DNA of 64,000 nt. Source: Symsagittifera roscoffensis (lineage: Eukaryota; Xenacoelomorpha; Acoela; Convolutidae). Shown here piece after piece: positions 45,163 to 55,604 of this stretch. Both the position numbers and the translations under genes were made by a program. The notes under the pieces are model-generated. The model was not told the origin of the DNA, ran no database searches, and saw only the letters and a program-made list of their open reading frames with translations. Position 1 is the stretch's first letter. Each line of letters begins with the position of its first letter. The stretch covers positions 46,604,101 through 46,668,100 of the forward strand of contig NC_087063.1 of the NCBI RefSeq assembly GCF_963678635.1, read 5' to 3'.

Positions 45163-46150
45163 TTGGGAGAGGCTTTAGCAGAGCCTCCTCTAGAATGGAG
45201 CAAATGGGTCCCACTGGTAGAACTCGCAGTTTTCGCAAAAGAAGAAATAGAGATCCCAAAACTGCTACGTGAAAAACCCCCGATTACTCTTCCAACTGAA
45301 CCAATCCTGGAAAACGGAATACACGGAGAAAAGGATGCACAACGGAGAAACCGAGATATAAGAAACCAGGAAAAGAGAGTAGATTGGGAAAAAAGATATC
45401 AAAAAAAGCAAGAGAAAAAGGTGCTATGTGTAACTCAGTAATCTGGGACGTAGCGGATGCGAGAGTACGAAGCTACCTATTTTTATGTCTGCGCATGGAA
45501 AGTCAAAGACAGGTGCAACAGAAGCGACCAGGACTAAATCTACTGACAACAACAACAAGACAACTAAAACAAATCTGAGAAGAAATTTTTATCACTCAAA
45601 GAATCATTGCATTTCAAAGATACATTTTTATTTACCGTAAACAGCAAAAAAATGAGACACTGGAACAATTTCACGCAGATCTGCTAGAACTAGCTTTTCG
45701 TGCGGATTGCGGAGACAGGGAAAACAAATGGGTACGTGATATGTTCACCGCTCACATGAACAAGGAAAAAATCGCTGAGGAATTACTAGCAGAGACTCAA
45801 ACACCACAAAAAGCATATGAATATGCAATTAGACGAAAAAAGGGTATTGAACAAAGTAAAAATTAGAAATCAAATCTAATCGGAACAAGTTCATCGATTA
45901 CGATCAAGCAAAAACCTATAGGATATATCCAACCCAGAGGAGGTCGTGGCGGATCGTCCCAATCATTTCAAGGAAATAACACCGAGTGTCACAAAATTAC
46001 ACCACACAAAAACAATGTTACAAATTTGGAAACTAGTTTGGCACAAATTACTTACAATCATATCCAGCCAGAGACAAAACCTGTACGAATTGTGCAAAAC
46101 GCGGACTGATCGCAAAAGTGTGCCGTTCGGATCAAGTAAATTTTCTTCAA
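45163..46150 (+). pseudogene. gag of the Ty3/gypsy-type element, broken
   Basis: An open block at 45163-45441 (PPLEWSKWVPLVELAVF, then a Lys/Arg/Glu-rich stretch) looks like the N-terminal part. The capsid-like part reads open from 45579 to a TAG at 45863-45865 and includes NETLEQFHADLLELAF, RDMFTAHM and IAEELLAETQTP. The nucleocapsid zinc knuckle is at 46082-46123: the three Cys of CX2CX4HX4C are present but the His position is a Leu codon. Frames change between these blocks, so no full-length Gag could be made. Confidence 0.8.
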
Positions 46151-46820
46151 AAATACTGAAAAAAATGATCCACAAAATGAAAATGAACGTCAACATCAGG
46201 AAAATAATGATAACGACCCAGTCACGTTCGCAGACTTCACGTCGCGAAACGGATGAGAAGAATTACAGAGAGATAATTAATCCATTATGTCGATATCAGA
46301 TGCATTCGATATCAGATGCATTCGCTCACATCTCATTCTGAATATCAGTCAAACACCAGAAATCAAAAAACTTACGCTCTAAAACGCCAGAATCAATTCA
46401 AAAAAATAAAGCCTAAAATAATGCGAAAACAAATGAGAAAATTTACGGGAGGATTCATACCAAAAGAACAAAAAAAAGAACGAACTCCACCAGGAGAATT
46501 AATGAGAAACAAATGGCAAGGGGATTCAGACAGAGAAGAGAGCGTATCTGATCCGCGTTGGCATAAAAACCACCAAGCAAACAGTCGAAACCAAAACCAG
46601 ATGCCGTCAAGAACGCAAGAGAGAACATAAAACGAAAACCAGCAACCTTCCCAAAGATAGTGTTTACCGATTCAACAGAGGGATCTAGTAAGAAAACGCC
46701 CCCAGTCAAGAAAACAACCTCCACAACTGCCACGCAAACAACAAGTATGCCGGTTAAAGCAATCATTCAAACAGATCTCTCGATCGAAACAAAAAAACGT
46801 ACGAGTACTGCGTAAGCCGC

Positions 46821-47351
46821 GTGGACCCTAACGCCAACATACATGACGAACTACTACCAAACACCGAACCATTCACTATGACAACAACTCAATTAGAAGC
46901 CAGCCACAATCTCATCGTAAACGAAATTGTCGCCACAAAAGACCGGGCGACAAACACAGAGGAAGAGGGTGCACTACTCTATAGAAGAAAACTTCAAAAA
47001 GTTTTGGGTATTAACTTCATCGCAGCGGCCACCCGAAAGGACGAGAACCTCAGACCGCGTGTCAACTTCGTCCGGAAACGGGACTGGGACGCACTCAAAT
47101 TGTCATTTGGCGGATACTGTTACAACATACGAAACCGATTACATGTGAAAGACGACTGCCTCTTAATTGACGACCGTATAGTCCTACCAACACAACTCAG
47201 GCAGACTGTACTGGACAGCCTACACCTCACGCATCCCGGGTCTGCGGTCATGCTTGACCTCTGCCAAAATATCTGTTTCCCACATATACACAAAACCATA
47301 GTACAAATGGCGCAAAGAAGTCAAGAATGCACACAACAAGGTAAAATCTAA
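46821..47351 (+). pseudogene. Ty3/gypsy-type pol: segment before and including the integrase zinc-binding domain
   Basis: A 176-codon open frame. Its end matches the integrase HHCC region: two His are seen in LHLTHPGSAVMLDL. The terminal Cys pair appears as SQEC, so the first Cys is replaced by Ser. The upstream part (RRKLQKVLGINFIAAATRK) is of the kind that precedes integrase in these polyproteins. It stops at TAA just before the integrase core. Confidence 0.8.
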
Positions 47352-47383
47352 AATCAAATATTGGTAAACAACATTCCTTACAA

Positions 47384-48404
47384 ATGGAACCGGTGGTTGA
47401 ACCGAATGAAGAGGTCCAATTGGATTTTGTGGGACCACTCCCCGACGAGCTAAATAGAGACGTTTACATTTTAGTGACAGTAGATAAGTGGTCAAAATTC
47501 CCAACGGCTAAGGTAGTTACAAACACAACAGCGGACGTTGCATTAAAATTTATGCAATTATACATTTCAAACAATGGGGTGGCTCGCTCGTTAAGGTGCG
47601 ATCAAGCTCAAACGTTTCGCGCTAAAAAAATTCCAACTATTTTGTAGATCAAACATCATAAATTTATTGTTTGCGCCGGTGGACTACCATAGATCCATTG
47701 GTATTGTAGAACGGTTGATGCAAACATTGAAACTATGACTTGGCGTCATGAAAATTGACTCAAATAATACACCGTTCAAAATTGCATCAAGAGTGGCGGA
47801 AATAATCAAAACATCAAGAATAACTCCGCACGGAACAACCAAAATCACAACTTGTGAAGCGCATTTGGGCAGGAAAGCTAATACACCACTTTCAAACATA
47901 ACAACCAATAGTTCACCTAGTAACCTAAATTGGGAGAACGCTAAACACACTTGCTTAGATCCGAAAAACCTAACTCACCCGCCAATCCCAGCGGAAATAA
48001 TACACGACCTACAGATGTGGTCGGAGGACGAGCTGTGCATCAAACGCAGAATACCAGAACATATTTTTGCAGAAAAGAATGGAATTGTGGAAAATCAACC
48101 ACACGTCACAACAGGAGTGAAAACTAGAAAAGCGGTGGCACTAGAAAAAGAAAGATTAAACTTAAGATATAAAGGCATTCAACAACAAACTGATCCTGTA
48201 ATAAAAAGGAAGGTGGAACAAGTAGCAAGAAAAACAATTAGATTGGCTACGAAGGTGAAAGACCCAAAAACTTTTGAACAAAAATACAAAACGATTGATG
48301 GGAAAATTCTAACCTACACACCACATACGGCGTGCGTTCAAACGAAAGGCAAACAACCACGGCTACTAAGAAACAGTGGTTTTGCATTCGTACCTAACCC
48401 CTAA
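47384..48404 (+). pseudogene. Ty3/gypsy-type integrase core and C-terminal region, frameshifted
   Basis: The first block (47384-47647) has the first catalytic Asp in VQLDFVGPLPDE, the strand VTVDKWSKFP, and the second catalytic Asp in LRCDQAQTF. After a frameshift near 47645, the third catalytic residue, the Glu of SIGIVERLMQTL, is at about 47698-47730. An in-frame TGA follows at 47736-47738. The remaining C-terminal region stays open from 47748 to the TAA at 48404, with a basic tail. All three catalytic residues are present, but the gene is interrupted twice. Confidence 0.85.
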
Positions 48405-48554
48405 TATATAGTTATTTATTAGGCTCACTGCGTTGAGCTGGTCAAGTGGCCTTGCAACACAAGGCTAAACATTAAGTTAAGTGATTTAGCATCAGAAGAG
48501 AAATAAACTGTTTTAAGAGTCAGTTGTCTTATTTATTCTCTTAATTGTCCTACA
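48405..48554 (+). repeat. Probable 3' LTR of the retrotransposon
   Basis: Immediately after the integrase stop comes about 150 bases with LTR-like order: a region with ggtcaagtggccttgcaaca, a polyadenylation signal in gaaataaactg, and an end at ttgtcctaca. The matching 5' LTR would be in or before the assembly gap and cannot be compared, so the boundaries are inferred. Confidence 0.45.
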
Positions 48555-48559
48555 GAGTT

Positions 48560-49727
48560 ACTTAGCCAATCCGTTCGGATTCAGTATTTAACATCGCGCA
48601 TACCAACGGGTATGACAGGTACATTGAACCATTTCAGATGAAAATATCAAAAAAACGTCCACAATTATTGAATGAATATCTTTTTTTTACTCTCTTTCTT
48701 GCAAAGCGTTAAAATTCCATAAATTTCTCGTTGAATCTCATTATGAATTTCAATTGGTTGTTCTGGTCTGTTGAGACCAATCGTGTTGATTGAGTTAATT
48801 CTAAAATTTTTCTGTATGTTATACTGTTCGGGGTAGAAGCGCTCTTTTGATTTTCTGTTATATTAGCTATTTGACCGATTATGCGGACTTGTTGAAGGTT
48901 TCCGTTTCCGTTTCAGTTCCATCTCAGCTTTGTAAAACTTCCTCAATTATGACTTTTTCAGTTGTTGATTAAAACGGGTCGGTTAAGATTCGTTGAGTAA
49001 GACTCGTCACTAAATTTTAAACTTGCTGACTGATTGCTTCGAAGTGAGGTTGTTGGGTGTTCCTCCTCAGTTTTGGTAAGTGTTGATTACGTTTCCTTTG
49101 CATTAGTTATAGCTGTAGCGATGATATATTCACCATTAGTTTCTGATTGCTTCAAGTTCTCCTTTGGTTTTGCTGTTTTTGTTTCAATTTGAAGCACCAA
49201 TCGCGATGATGTCAGTGAAGTGAAACGACTGACAGTGGAAAAATAACGATATGTTCACCCAAGTGTTCCCCGTTTTATTATCACTTTTGAAGACTTTCCT
49301 CAGTCTCAGAATCCTTCACTGACACTTGAAGCGCCGCATTGCTATTGTAGAAGAATCGAACTGCTGTTGTTTCAGTTTGGCATACAAAACCATAAACGAA
49401 AAATAGCTATCATTCAGTTTATGCATGAATTGTAAAAAAAGTTTTTATCACACTGTTAACCTGCAAAATATAATTAGTAGCAAAAAGTTCGGACAGACAG
49501 AATTAATTAAAATGAGCAATCAGTGCTTTTCGACGCTTTTTTGCATGCAAAATCAGAAGCCGAACAACCTTGAATTTTTTGTCAGACCAAATTCAAAATG
49601 CGAGATTGTCGGTTATCCGATGATTATGCTAGCCTAATTTTTAAATACTGTGATGAACATCCAGATTTTACTACAAAACAGCTCGACGCTTCGGATGCAA
49701 TTGCCCGCCGTGGTTATAGAATTTGAG
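48560..49727. other. Stretch without a supported gene
   Basis: T-rich sequence with a gtttccgtttccgtttcagttcc microrepeat near 48899. Nothing else recognised. The 70-codon frame at 49425-49637 has no features. Confidence 0.4.
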
Positions 49728-49735
49728 CGAAACTC

Positions 49736-49950
49736 GGATCTACTTAACAATCTCACCCCCCCCCCCTCCCTTCCGCTATTGTATTTACTAAATAATATCT
49801 ACCCCTGTGAATAAAAACAGTAAATTCGCACTAGAGCATTGTATGTTAACTCGAATTTTGCTGCATTCTGATTGGTCGAAAGTTCGCTGCCAGTAATTTA
49901 ATTAACAATCTCCTCCCCTTTCTTGAAAGTGGGAATTGTTAAGTAGATCC
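49736..49950. mobile_element. Short TIR element with C tract, 215 bp
   Basis: Inverted ends: GGATCTACTTAACAATCTC on the left and the complement GGATCTACTTAACAATTCCC on the right. Flanking 8-mers cgaaactc (49728-49735) and cgtaactc (49951-49958) match at 7 of 8 positions. A C run (49756-49768) lies just inside the left end and a cctcccc stretch inside the right. The design (GG start, ACTTAAC/AGTTAAC word, homopolymer tract, 8-bp flank) parallels the element at 374-599. Confidence 0.75.
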
Positions 49951-50090
49951 CGTAACTCTGCTTTATGAACTTTCGATGTTATGTTTATTTCAGTTTTAGT
50001 TTCAGTTGATGTCTAGACAGTTGCTCTTTTTAATTATTTCTGTCTGTCCGAACTTTTTGCAACTCTCTATACAACAATAATTTTTTTAGC

Positions 50091-50384
50091 ATGGCTACAA
50101 TTGAAAATTCAGTCTCAGATTTTTTCTCTACTCCAAACTTGGAAGTTTTTGCATACAAGGTAAACCAATCTCACTTTTTCGAAATGCAGAGCAAAATAAA
50201 TTTTAGATTTGAAAAAACAGTCAGACAGTTTTGATGTATATAGGAGAACGTTTATCATAGAAATTTTTTATATTTTCTGTAGGCTGAAATGATAATGGAA
50301 CTGTATGACAAGAAGTTCCCATCTATAGAAATTATAAGATCAGAAGTTTTGATAAACCTTCAATTTTTCACTTCCGGGGAGTGA
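50091..50384 (+). CDS. Candidate small two-exon gene (56 residues)
   Basis: Exon 1 (50091-50159) runs from an ATG for 23 codons and ends AAG at a GTAAAC donor. The intron (50160-50282) is 123 bases and ends in a pyrimidine-rich tattttctgtag. Exon 2 (50283-50384) joins in phase 0 and reads 33 codons to TGA. The predicted peptide begins MATIENSVSDFFSTP and continues with AEMIMELYDKKFPS and a mixed hydrophobic tail, so it is soluble and probably helical. No family is recognised. The stop could be avoided by a donor at 50381 (GTGAAT), in which case more exons would follow on the plus strand. Support is limited to splice signals and coding-like composition. Confidence 0.42.
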
Positions 50385-50561
50385 ATAGTATGAGAGTTAA
50401 ACTCTTACAAAAAGGTACCTCTAGCAGGCGTCAAAGTTGAGAACATTTTGGATCAATTTAATACAAATTATAGTCCATTATCAATCAGCAAATTGATGAG
50501 CTTAAAAGTATATCGAAAAACATTTCTTTATAATGAATTATTATGTACATTATTATTATTT

Positions 50562-50700
50562 AGACATCAAAATGGAACAGAAATCCATTATAATTCATTT
50601 TTCAAACTTTAAATTCACTAAGAAATTAAATTTTGCAATAAAAAAATTTTATAAAAAAAGAAAAGATTTGAAAAGGATTTATATTCCATTTTGATGTCTC
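50562..50700. mobile_element. MITE-like element, 139 bp with 25-bp inverted ends
   Basis: The left end reads agacatcaaaatggaa and the right end is its exact complement over 16 bases. A short mismatch is followed by a shared aaatcc. No clear target duplication is visible, and there is no coding capacity. Confidence 0.65.
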
Positions 50701-51177
50701 AATGAGAAATACGTACATGATATTTCATTAAAAAGAAACTTCTTCATTAGAAAAGTTCATTTTTATCTTTCCTTTCATGAATGTCCAGTGTTGATAATTC
50801 AGCTGACTGGCTCTATGAAACAGTTTTCAATACTTTAAATGATTTTTCATCGTTTTTTTTTGTAAAAGATTAGGAAAGAAATCAAGCTTCAAAAAGTTAA
50901 TTTAACTGGTTTTAGTTACGTATGAAGTAATTATAGTCTCTTAATTGGATAAAATTACATTATGGAGTAATGTAAATGTGAAAAATATCATAATCTGAAA
51001 AAGACTCATGTTTTTAATGCACTCTGAATCAAATTTGAAAGGGTTTGGACACAATATATTACTCGACGACTTTATTTGTCGGGTATTCAACTTGCATCGA
51101 AAAAATCCTATTATACAAAGCTTTTTGCAAATCAGGGAACAGCAATAAAGCTACTTGCATCAAACGTAGGTGTTGGG

Positions 51178-51651
51178 TCATTGTAAATAGTATGGTACAA
51201 CCAAACGAAGTGCCAATATATTCACTATCAGAAAAGCAATTGCACCTGCTCGATCAATACATCGAATGCAAAATCTCCAAATTTCTTTGTGAGTTTCGAC
51301 CAGAGTTTCCTTCGTTTTCGAATTTTCGAAAATATTTCGCTCTAATCGAAAAACTTCAAACGCTAGTCTCGGTAGTGAAGTATTGTCCGAATATATTTCG
51401 GACCTTAGCTCGTCGCTTATTTCAAAAATTTCATTCGGAAGCTCGCGTCTCATTTTCTTCACCATCGGAATGGGGACAAAGAGGAACCTTGCAGCGACTG
51501 CGAATAGCTGATAAATTTTGCGTTGTCGTCTGTCGGAAAAGTAGTCGTAAATTTCTGTAGAGTGATGGGCGGCAAGTCCGACTATGCTGATGATGAGAGA
51601 GAACCAGATTATGAGTGTAGATGCAAAGCAGTACTGGCTTACTATAGGCAC
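51178..51651 (-). CDS. Cys-loop (nicotinic-type) receptor subunit, last exon: M3, loop and M4
   Basis: The exon starts in phase 0 after the acceptor CTAG (AG at 51653-51652) and gives 157 residues before TGA at 51180-51178. It opens with VPIVSQYCFASTL, which matches the conserved VPLI..Y segment leading into M3, and the M3 helix continues to IVGLAAHH. A roughly 100-residue basic and acidic loop follows. The end is a WRFCIRCIDRAGAIAFLIVN segment and about 10 more residues, the usual position of 'ID-R' before M4. The preceding exon at 51941-52073 supplies M2. Together they encode the pore half of a pentameric ligand-gated channel. Sequence divergence in M2 is high. The ligand-binding half is not found in the window. 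Confidence 0.78.
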   Translation of the reverse strand: MPIVSQYCFASTLIIWFSLIISIVGLAAHHSTEIYDYFSDRRQRKIYQLFAVAARFLFVPIPMVKKMRRELPNEIFEISDELRSEIYSDNTSLPRLAFEVFRLERNIFENSKTKETLVETHKEIWRFCIRCIDRAGAIAFLIVNILALRLVVPYYLQ

Positions 51652-51910
51652 CTAGAGTAAACTAGCATGCTAATGACAATAAAACTGAACAAGTACGAAC
51701 TTTTCTAATGAAAATATTTGACATTTAAAAGTTTACCAAAATAGGTGGACCTAGACATGAGATCAGTCAAAGACTCGAGCGCGGAAGTATAAATGTACTA
51801 TTCGACACCTCTCAAAAGCATTAAACAGCTGAAAAATTGACTACTGATAGTAACTGCTCAGGTGTAAAATGATAAGAATGGAAAACAAATATTGGAGCGT
51901 GAATAAAAAT

Positions 51911-51933
51911 TATATATATATATATATATATAT
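51911..51933. repeat. (TA)n microsatellite in the receptor intron
   Basis: About 11 uninterrupted TA units, ending a few bases from the splice donor of the receptor M2 exon. A second short TA run is at 55312-55327. Confidence 0.95.
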
Positions 51934-51940
51934 GTGTTAC

Positions 51941-52073
51941 CTGAACAGAATTGATGGGTATGAAGGCCCTTATCATGACCATGTTGAATGTCTGTGTGTT
52001 GAACAGTGACATGATATAGCCGACCTTTTCGCCTCCTTCGTTTGGAAGGATGAAGACAAGAGTGGAGAGGAAT
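51941..52073 (-). CDS. Cys-loop receptor subunit, penultimate exon: end of M1 and M2
   Basis: The acceptor is TTTTGTCCAG (AG at 52075-52074) and the donor is CAG then GTAACA at 51940, both canonical. The exon has one leading base and then 44 codons. It reads FLSTLVFILPNEGGEKVG, matching the family LxxLVFYLPxxxGEKV between M1 and M2. Next comes an M2 helix, and it ends at FIPINSVQ, matching the IIPPTS region. The phases join exactly to 51651. The pore-lining residues differ from typical cation or anion channels, so ion selectivity cannot be inferred. No upstream exon with M1 or the Cys-loop was recognised on the minus strand. Confidence 0.78.
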
Positions 52074-52548
52074 CTGGACAAAATTAAGGATAAACAAGAG
52101 TGAATATCCAGGGTGAGACGTTAAACTTATTTCCCGTAGGTGTAACGGTCATCAGTAGCAGTAGTTTCATGGGAAGTTGTTTTAATTTACTAAAAAATAG
52201 TGACTTTTACCGTTTCTACTTGTCTTGCTAAATTTGCCTTTTATACTTTGGTCGGAAAGCGAAAACTTCTAACTCGGTTATTTCGGATGAAAATCCTCCG
52301 AACATCTCATTGCAGCTCGAATTGTTTTTGAAAGAGCTTTATTAATATGATATAACTTTCGACCTCATCTTTTTTTTGTGGTACCTGGTTAGTGGAAAAT
52401 CACATTCTAGTCTAAAGATATTCTAAACTCCGGAGCCGAAAATCGGATCGAAAACCCTATCAATCCAAAAGCACATATGAAATAGCATCAACGTTCATTC
52501 TGTATAGTGAGTTATGACCTTTGGCCTGTACTTATAGAGTAATTTCAG

Positions 52549-52784
52549 ATAAGGTACACCGTCTGCTCGTCACGCTATCTTATTTTCGGCCGGATAGATT
52601 CGTGCAACTTCTTAGTCTAATACCAATCTTAGTCTTACTCTTATATCTCCTAGTCTCAATAGATCTAGTGTATACTGGTTTTCGCGAGTTAGTTCTTGGA
52701 GTTTATCCAGAAGGAGAACAACTATTTTCTAAGATTTATTCAAATTGTTCTTGTGCTGAAACTACAAGTAGTTTCAGCACTTAA
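52549..52784 (+). CDS. Unassigned open frame with one membrane segment; possible exon
   Basis: A frame following a consensus-like acceptor (taatttcag, ending 52548) runs to a TAA at 52784. It begins DKVHRLLVTLSYFRPDRF, then a strongly hydrophobic stretch (LLSLIPILVLLLYLLVSI), then YTGFRELVLGVYPEGEQ. It ends inside the perfect hairpin at 52753-52780, which is odd for a normal gene. It could be a fragment of an element. I do not recognise a family, and no companion exon is identified. Confidence 0.25.
52753..52780. repeat. Perfect 13-bp hairpin
   Basis: gtgctgaaactac and its exact complement are separated by two bases. It lies just before the stop of the frame at 52549-52784. The sequence is not the histone 3' stem-loop. 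It could be part of a small palindromic element end. Confidence 0.8.
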
Positions 52785-52789
52785 AAATA

Positions 52790-54440
52790 AGTGTCAATGT
52801 TAGAGATGGAATATGATTGGTTAGTTAGTATTATTTTAGAGAGGTAATTTATCAATAATAAAATTGGTGTATAAGTACTAGGTTAGAACTGTTTCCACTC
52901 ATCCGGGGTTTAGAGAATTTTTAGTTTTTAATTGTTTTTTTTTGCAGTGAAGGACGGGTGATGTAGTTGTCTTTGGAGAATGTGAGCAGTGACATCTTGG
53001 AGAGAGGAGAGATGTAGTTGTTTGTGTAGATGGAAGAAGGTTTTTTTCGTGTTTCAAGATGGATCTCGTTGATCGTGGGTAGTCTTGGGTTATTGTGTCA
53101 AGACTTCTGATCGATGCAATGATGTATCGTTTTCATTAAGTTTAGGGCGAGACTACGTGTAGGGTGAACTTTGACTTACCCGTGTGAAGTGCCAGCGACT
53201 AGGATCGGTATGTGAGATCAACATCAAGATGGTTCTTGGTCTGATTCAATGTGTTTTCTTTGCTGCGATGTTGAGTCCGTACTTAAAATCCTTTGAGGGT
53301 AGTGACTTTGGCAGCACACCAAATAGATTTGCCATTCCAGAGTTGGAATGTAGTCGGGTTGTCATCTCCTTTGCTGTTCGTTCCTTGGGCTCTAAGAAAT
53401 TTTGAAATACTGCATTTATATATTCACATCTTGTTAGTTAAGTTTTATTTTTAGTTATGATTTATTGCTATCGCAGAAGCGTTTTTGTTTTAGTTTTGTT
53501 ATTTTAAAGAGTCGTTCACCCTAAAGCAACTCTCGTCACAAATAGAGCGTGAGTCACCAAGTCTGGTTGTAGCGCGGTGGGTTAGGCCGGCTATAGAGCA
53601 TGCTCAGGACGTCCTTCTGGTGAGGCCAGGAGTGGGCTATATTTTATGGTTTCTTTGTGCAGAGTCTCTTTATAAGTTCATCCTGTTGTTACATTTTCAT
53701 TACGTGTTTTTCTCTTTTTTGTTTTGGATGTGTCCTTTTCTCAAAAGTACAATCATTTGTTTTGTATTTGTCTTTCGACTGTTTTGTGTTTTGTTTGGTT
53801 TCAAATAAACTTGAAAGTGGCTTTCAAAAGAAAAATTTATCCAGTTTTAATCTGGGTTTGATCCGGTTTGGGTACCTTGGGACTTTTTCTCCAAGTCATA
53901 TTATTAGATTGTGGTTTATGGCGTTAGTAAGTTGCGTTGGTTAGTTTAGCTTGTTATATAATTCCTTTAAACCGGGTTAAAGGAAAAGTTGAAACGTGTG
54001 AAAACAAGTTAGAGTTGTTATCAGTGAAAGTTAAAACTTGGAATTCATTATTTAAACAACTCTTCGTGACTTCATGGGCGAACTGTGCGTTTTTGGAAAG
54101 AGTGTGTGATTTATGGGCGAGTGAACGATTCAGATTTATAAAAGAAGCGTCTTGTAAAAAGATTAATTCGCTTTAAATTATTCGCATTTTTTAAATGAAT
54201 TTACTACATAGAAGTACTAATTTACTGCTATGGAAGTTTAAATTTATAAATAAATTGCTTTGGAAAAAAGAGTTTTACTGCTTCAAAAACACACTGCGAC
54301 TGTTACATTGAATTTGAAAACTTTATAGAAAAGAGTTAACAATTTTTTATTTGTTTGTTTTTGTTTTAGATGATTTAATGGGGGAAACTAAAAAAGAAAA
54401 GTGAGACACATATAAAGAATGGTTAGTATGTTTTGAACTT
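52790..54440. other. Stretch without a firm gene; one tRNA-like promoter phrase
   Basis: T-rich sequence. Near 53566 the phrase gtagcgcggtgggttagg resembles a pol III A box, with GC-rich sequence to 53640, so a tRNA-derived SINE head is possible, but no clear B box follows at the right distance. Open frames at 53184-53405 and 53937-54176 have no recognisable features. Confidence 0.35.
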
Positions 54441-54442
54441 TA

Positions 54443-55460
54443 TTAGTGTAAATATTTAATTATACTTACAAAGGGTCGTCGTCGGCAAAAAAATCCAATT
54501 GGGAAATCAGTGTGAATAGTGTCTGATGATGTGAGGAGCTTAGTTAGCATGTGGATGACGTATTTATTTTGAAGGAGATGCCATACAGGCTCGAGTTCTC
54601 GGATGATTTTGTGCGCTTCACTATTGAGTGAGAATTCAGGCAGTGTAATTTGGATTAGCTTATATAGCTCGTGATTGTATTTAGTATTGTGAATGTATTC
54701 TAGAATTTGGACTAGGATGGGCTGTAGATATTCATGGGGGACGATTAGTGGGTGGGATTTTTCAACATAAAAACATTTGATTAGTGGGCAGAATATAAAC
54801 AATTGTCTTATGAGGTCATAGTTTTGGAGGATGGCTTGCATGTTAGTATTTTTATACAATAAGTGAAGTTTAGAAAGTATGGTGATGTGTATTTGGAGTT
54901 AATGAATGTGAATCTGTGTTGTGGGTTTCGTGATGGTGTGTTAGTTATGTAGTGGTGTTAAATAAATTTATATTAGGTGTATGTGTGGGTTAGTTTAGTG
55001 CGTAAGATTTTCTCATGTGAGCAGTTCAAGTCACCTTATTTTAACTTGAGGAAATTAAAAATTAGTGAAAACTGATTAAACTTGTTAAGCTAAGAATAAT
55101 AAGCTTTGGTGTCTCGGAGTGGTGTAGAATTAACATTATCATATTTTTTAATCATGCTGTTAATGACAAATACATATTGTAATTTCATTAAAAAAATTTC
55201 AGTCAGCTGGGGACTAGTGTTTTTGTCTTCTTCCAAGATTGTATCTTCCGTATATCGTGCAATAGCGTGATCATAGTGTTTAATTGAAAATCTGTTTGCT
55301 TTTTGTGCAACAAATATATATATATATAGTGTTTGCTTTAGTCTTATGGTTGTGAGTGGTTTTTCATGCAGTGCTGCGGTTAGGTGATGTAGTCGGGACT
55401 GATATATTTCAATGTCAGCTGGGTTATTGTATAAGAGGAGTGCTAGTGGGTTAGTGAAGT
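54443..55460 (-). pseudogene. Coding-like block of unknown origin, interrupted
   Basis: Two protein-like stretches read on the minus strand. At 55460-55080 the frame starts LALLLYNNPADIEIYQSRL and is broken by a shift at the TA run near 55320. It then continues to about 55080. At 54859-54443 a 138-codon frame contains NYDLIRQLFIFCPLIKCF and YLQPILVQILEYIH. Composition (Ile, Leu, Tyr, His-rich, with amphipathic helices) looks like real protein and not chance. I recognise no family. It follows, in the same orientation, the Pro-rich and envelope-like blocks at 55.6-57.5 kb, so it may belong to the same invading element, or be a host gene relic. Confidence 0.4.
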
Positions 55461-55604
55461 GTTAGTTCGTTGGTCGTTGTTAGTGGTCTGATAGTAAATA
55501 TATTGTGGAAAGAAGGGTAAGCTATATTTTAAAAATTCCTTGGTCTTTGTGTGGAGTGAGTGAAGGGGGGAAATTAGTCAGGGTGGTCGGGAGTGGTGAA
55601 GTAT

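Larger units (their letters stand above)
45123..48554 (+). mobile_element. Defective Ty3/gypsy-type LTR retrotransposon (gag and integrase, no reverse transcriptase)
   Basis: Protein remnants lie in retroviral order on the plus strand: gag (to about 46150), then the segment before integrase, the integrase zinc domain, core and C-terminal region (46821-48404), and an LTR-like tail. The reverse transcriptase and RNase H that should lie between gag and integrase are missing; only about 500 bases of unassignable sequence fill 46150-46650. The coding strand is A-rich, as usual for this group. Stops and frameshifts occur in gag and in integrase, so the copy is inactive. The 5' end is lost in the gap at 44923. 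Confidence 0.85.

Noticed and set aside
44789..45272. Frames of 111-149 codons across the N run
   Set aside because: They are created by undetermined bases.
51045..51560. 171-codon plus-strand frame
   Set aside because: It overlaps the Cys-loop receptor exon in antisense; the minus strand has the recognisable protein and splice sites.
52753..52780. Hairpin as a bacterial-type terminator or histone stem-loop
   Set aside because: The host is an animal, the stem sequence is not the histone consensus, and no U tract follows.
53560..53640. tRNA gene, from an A-box-like phrase
   Set aside because: No convincing B box or acceptor stem; kept only as a possible SINE fragment.
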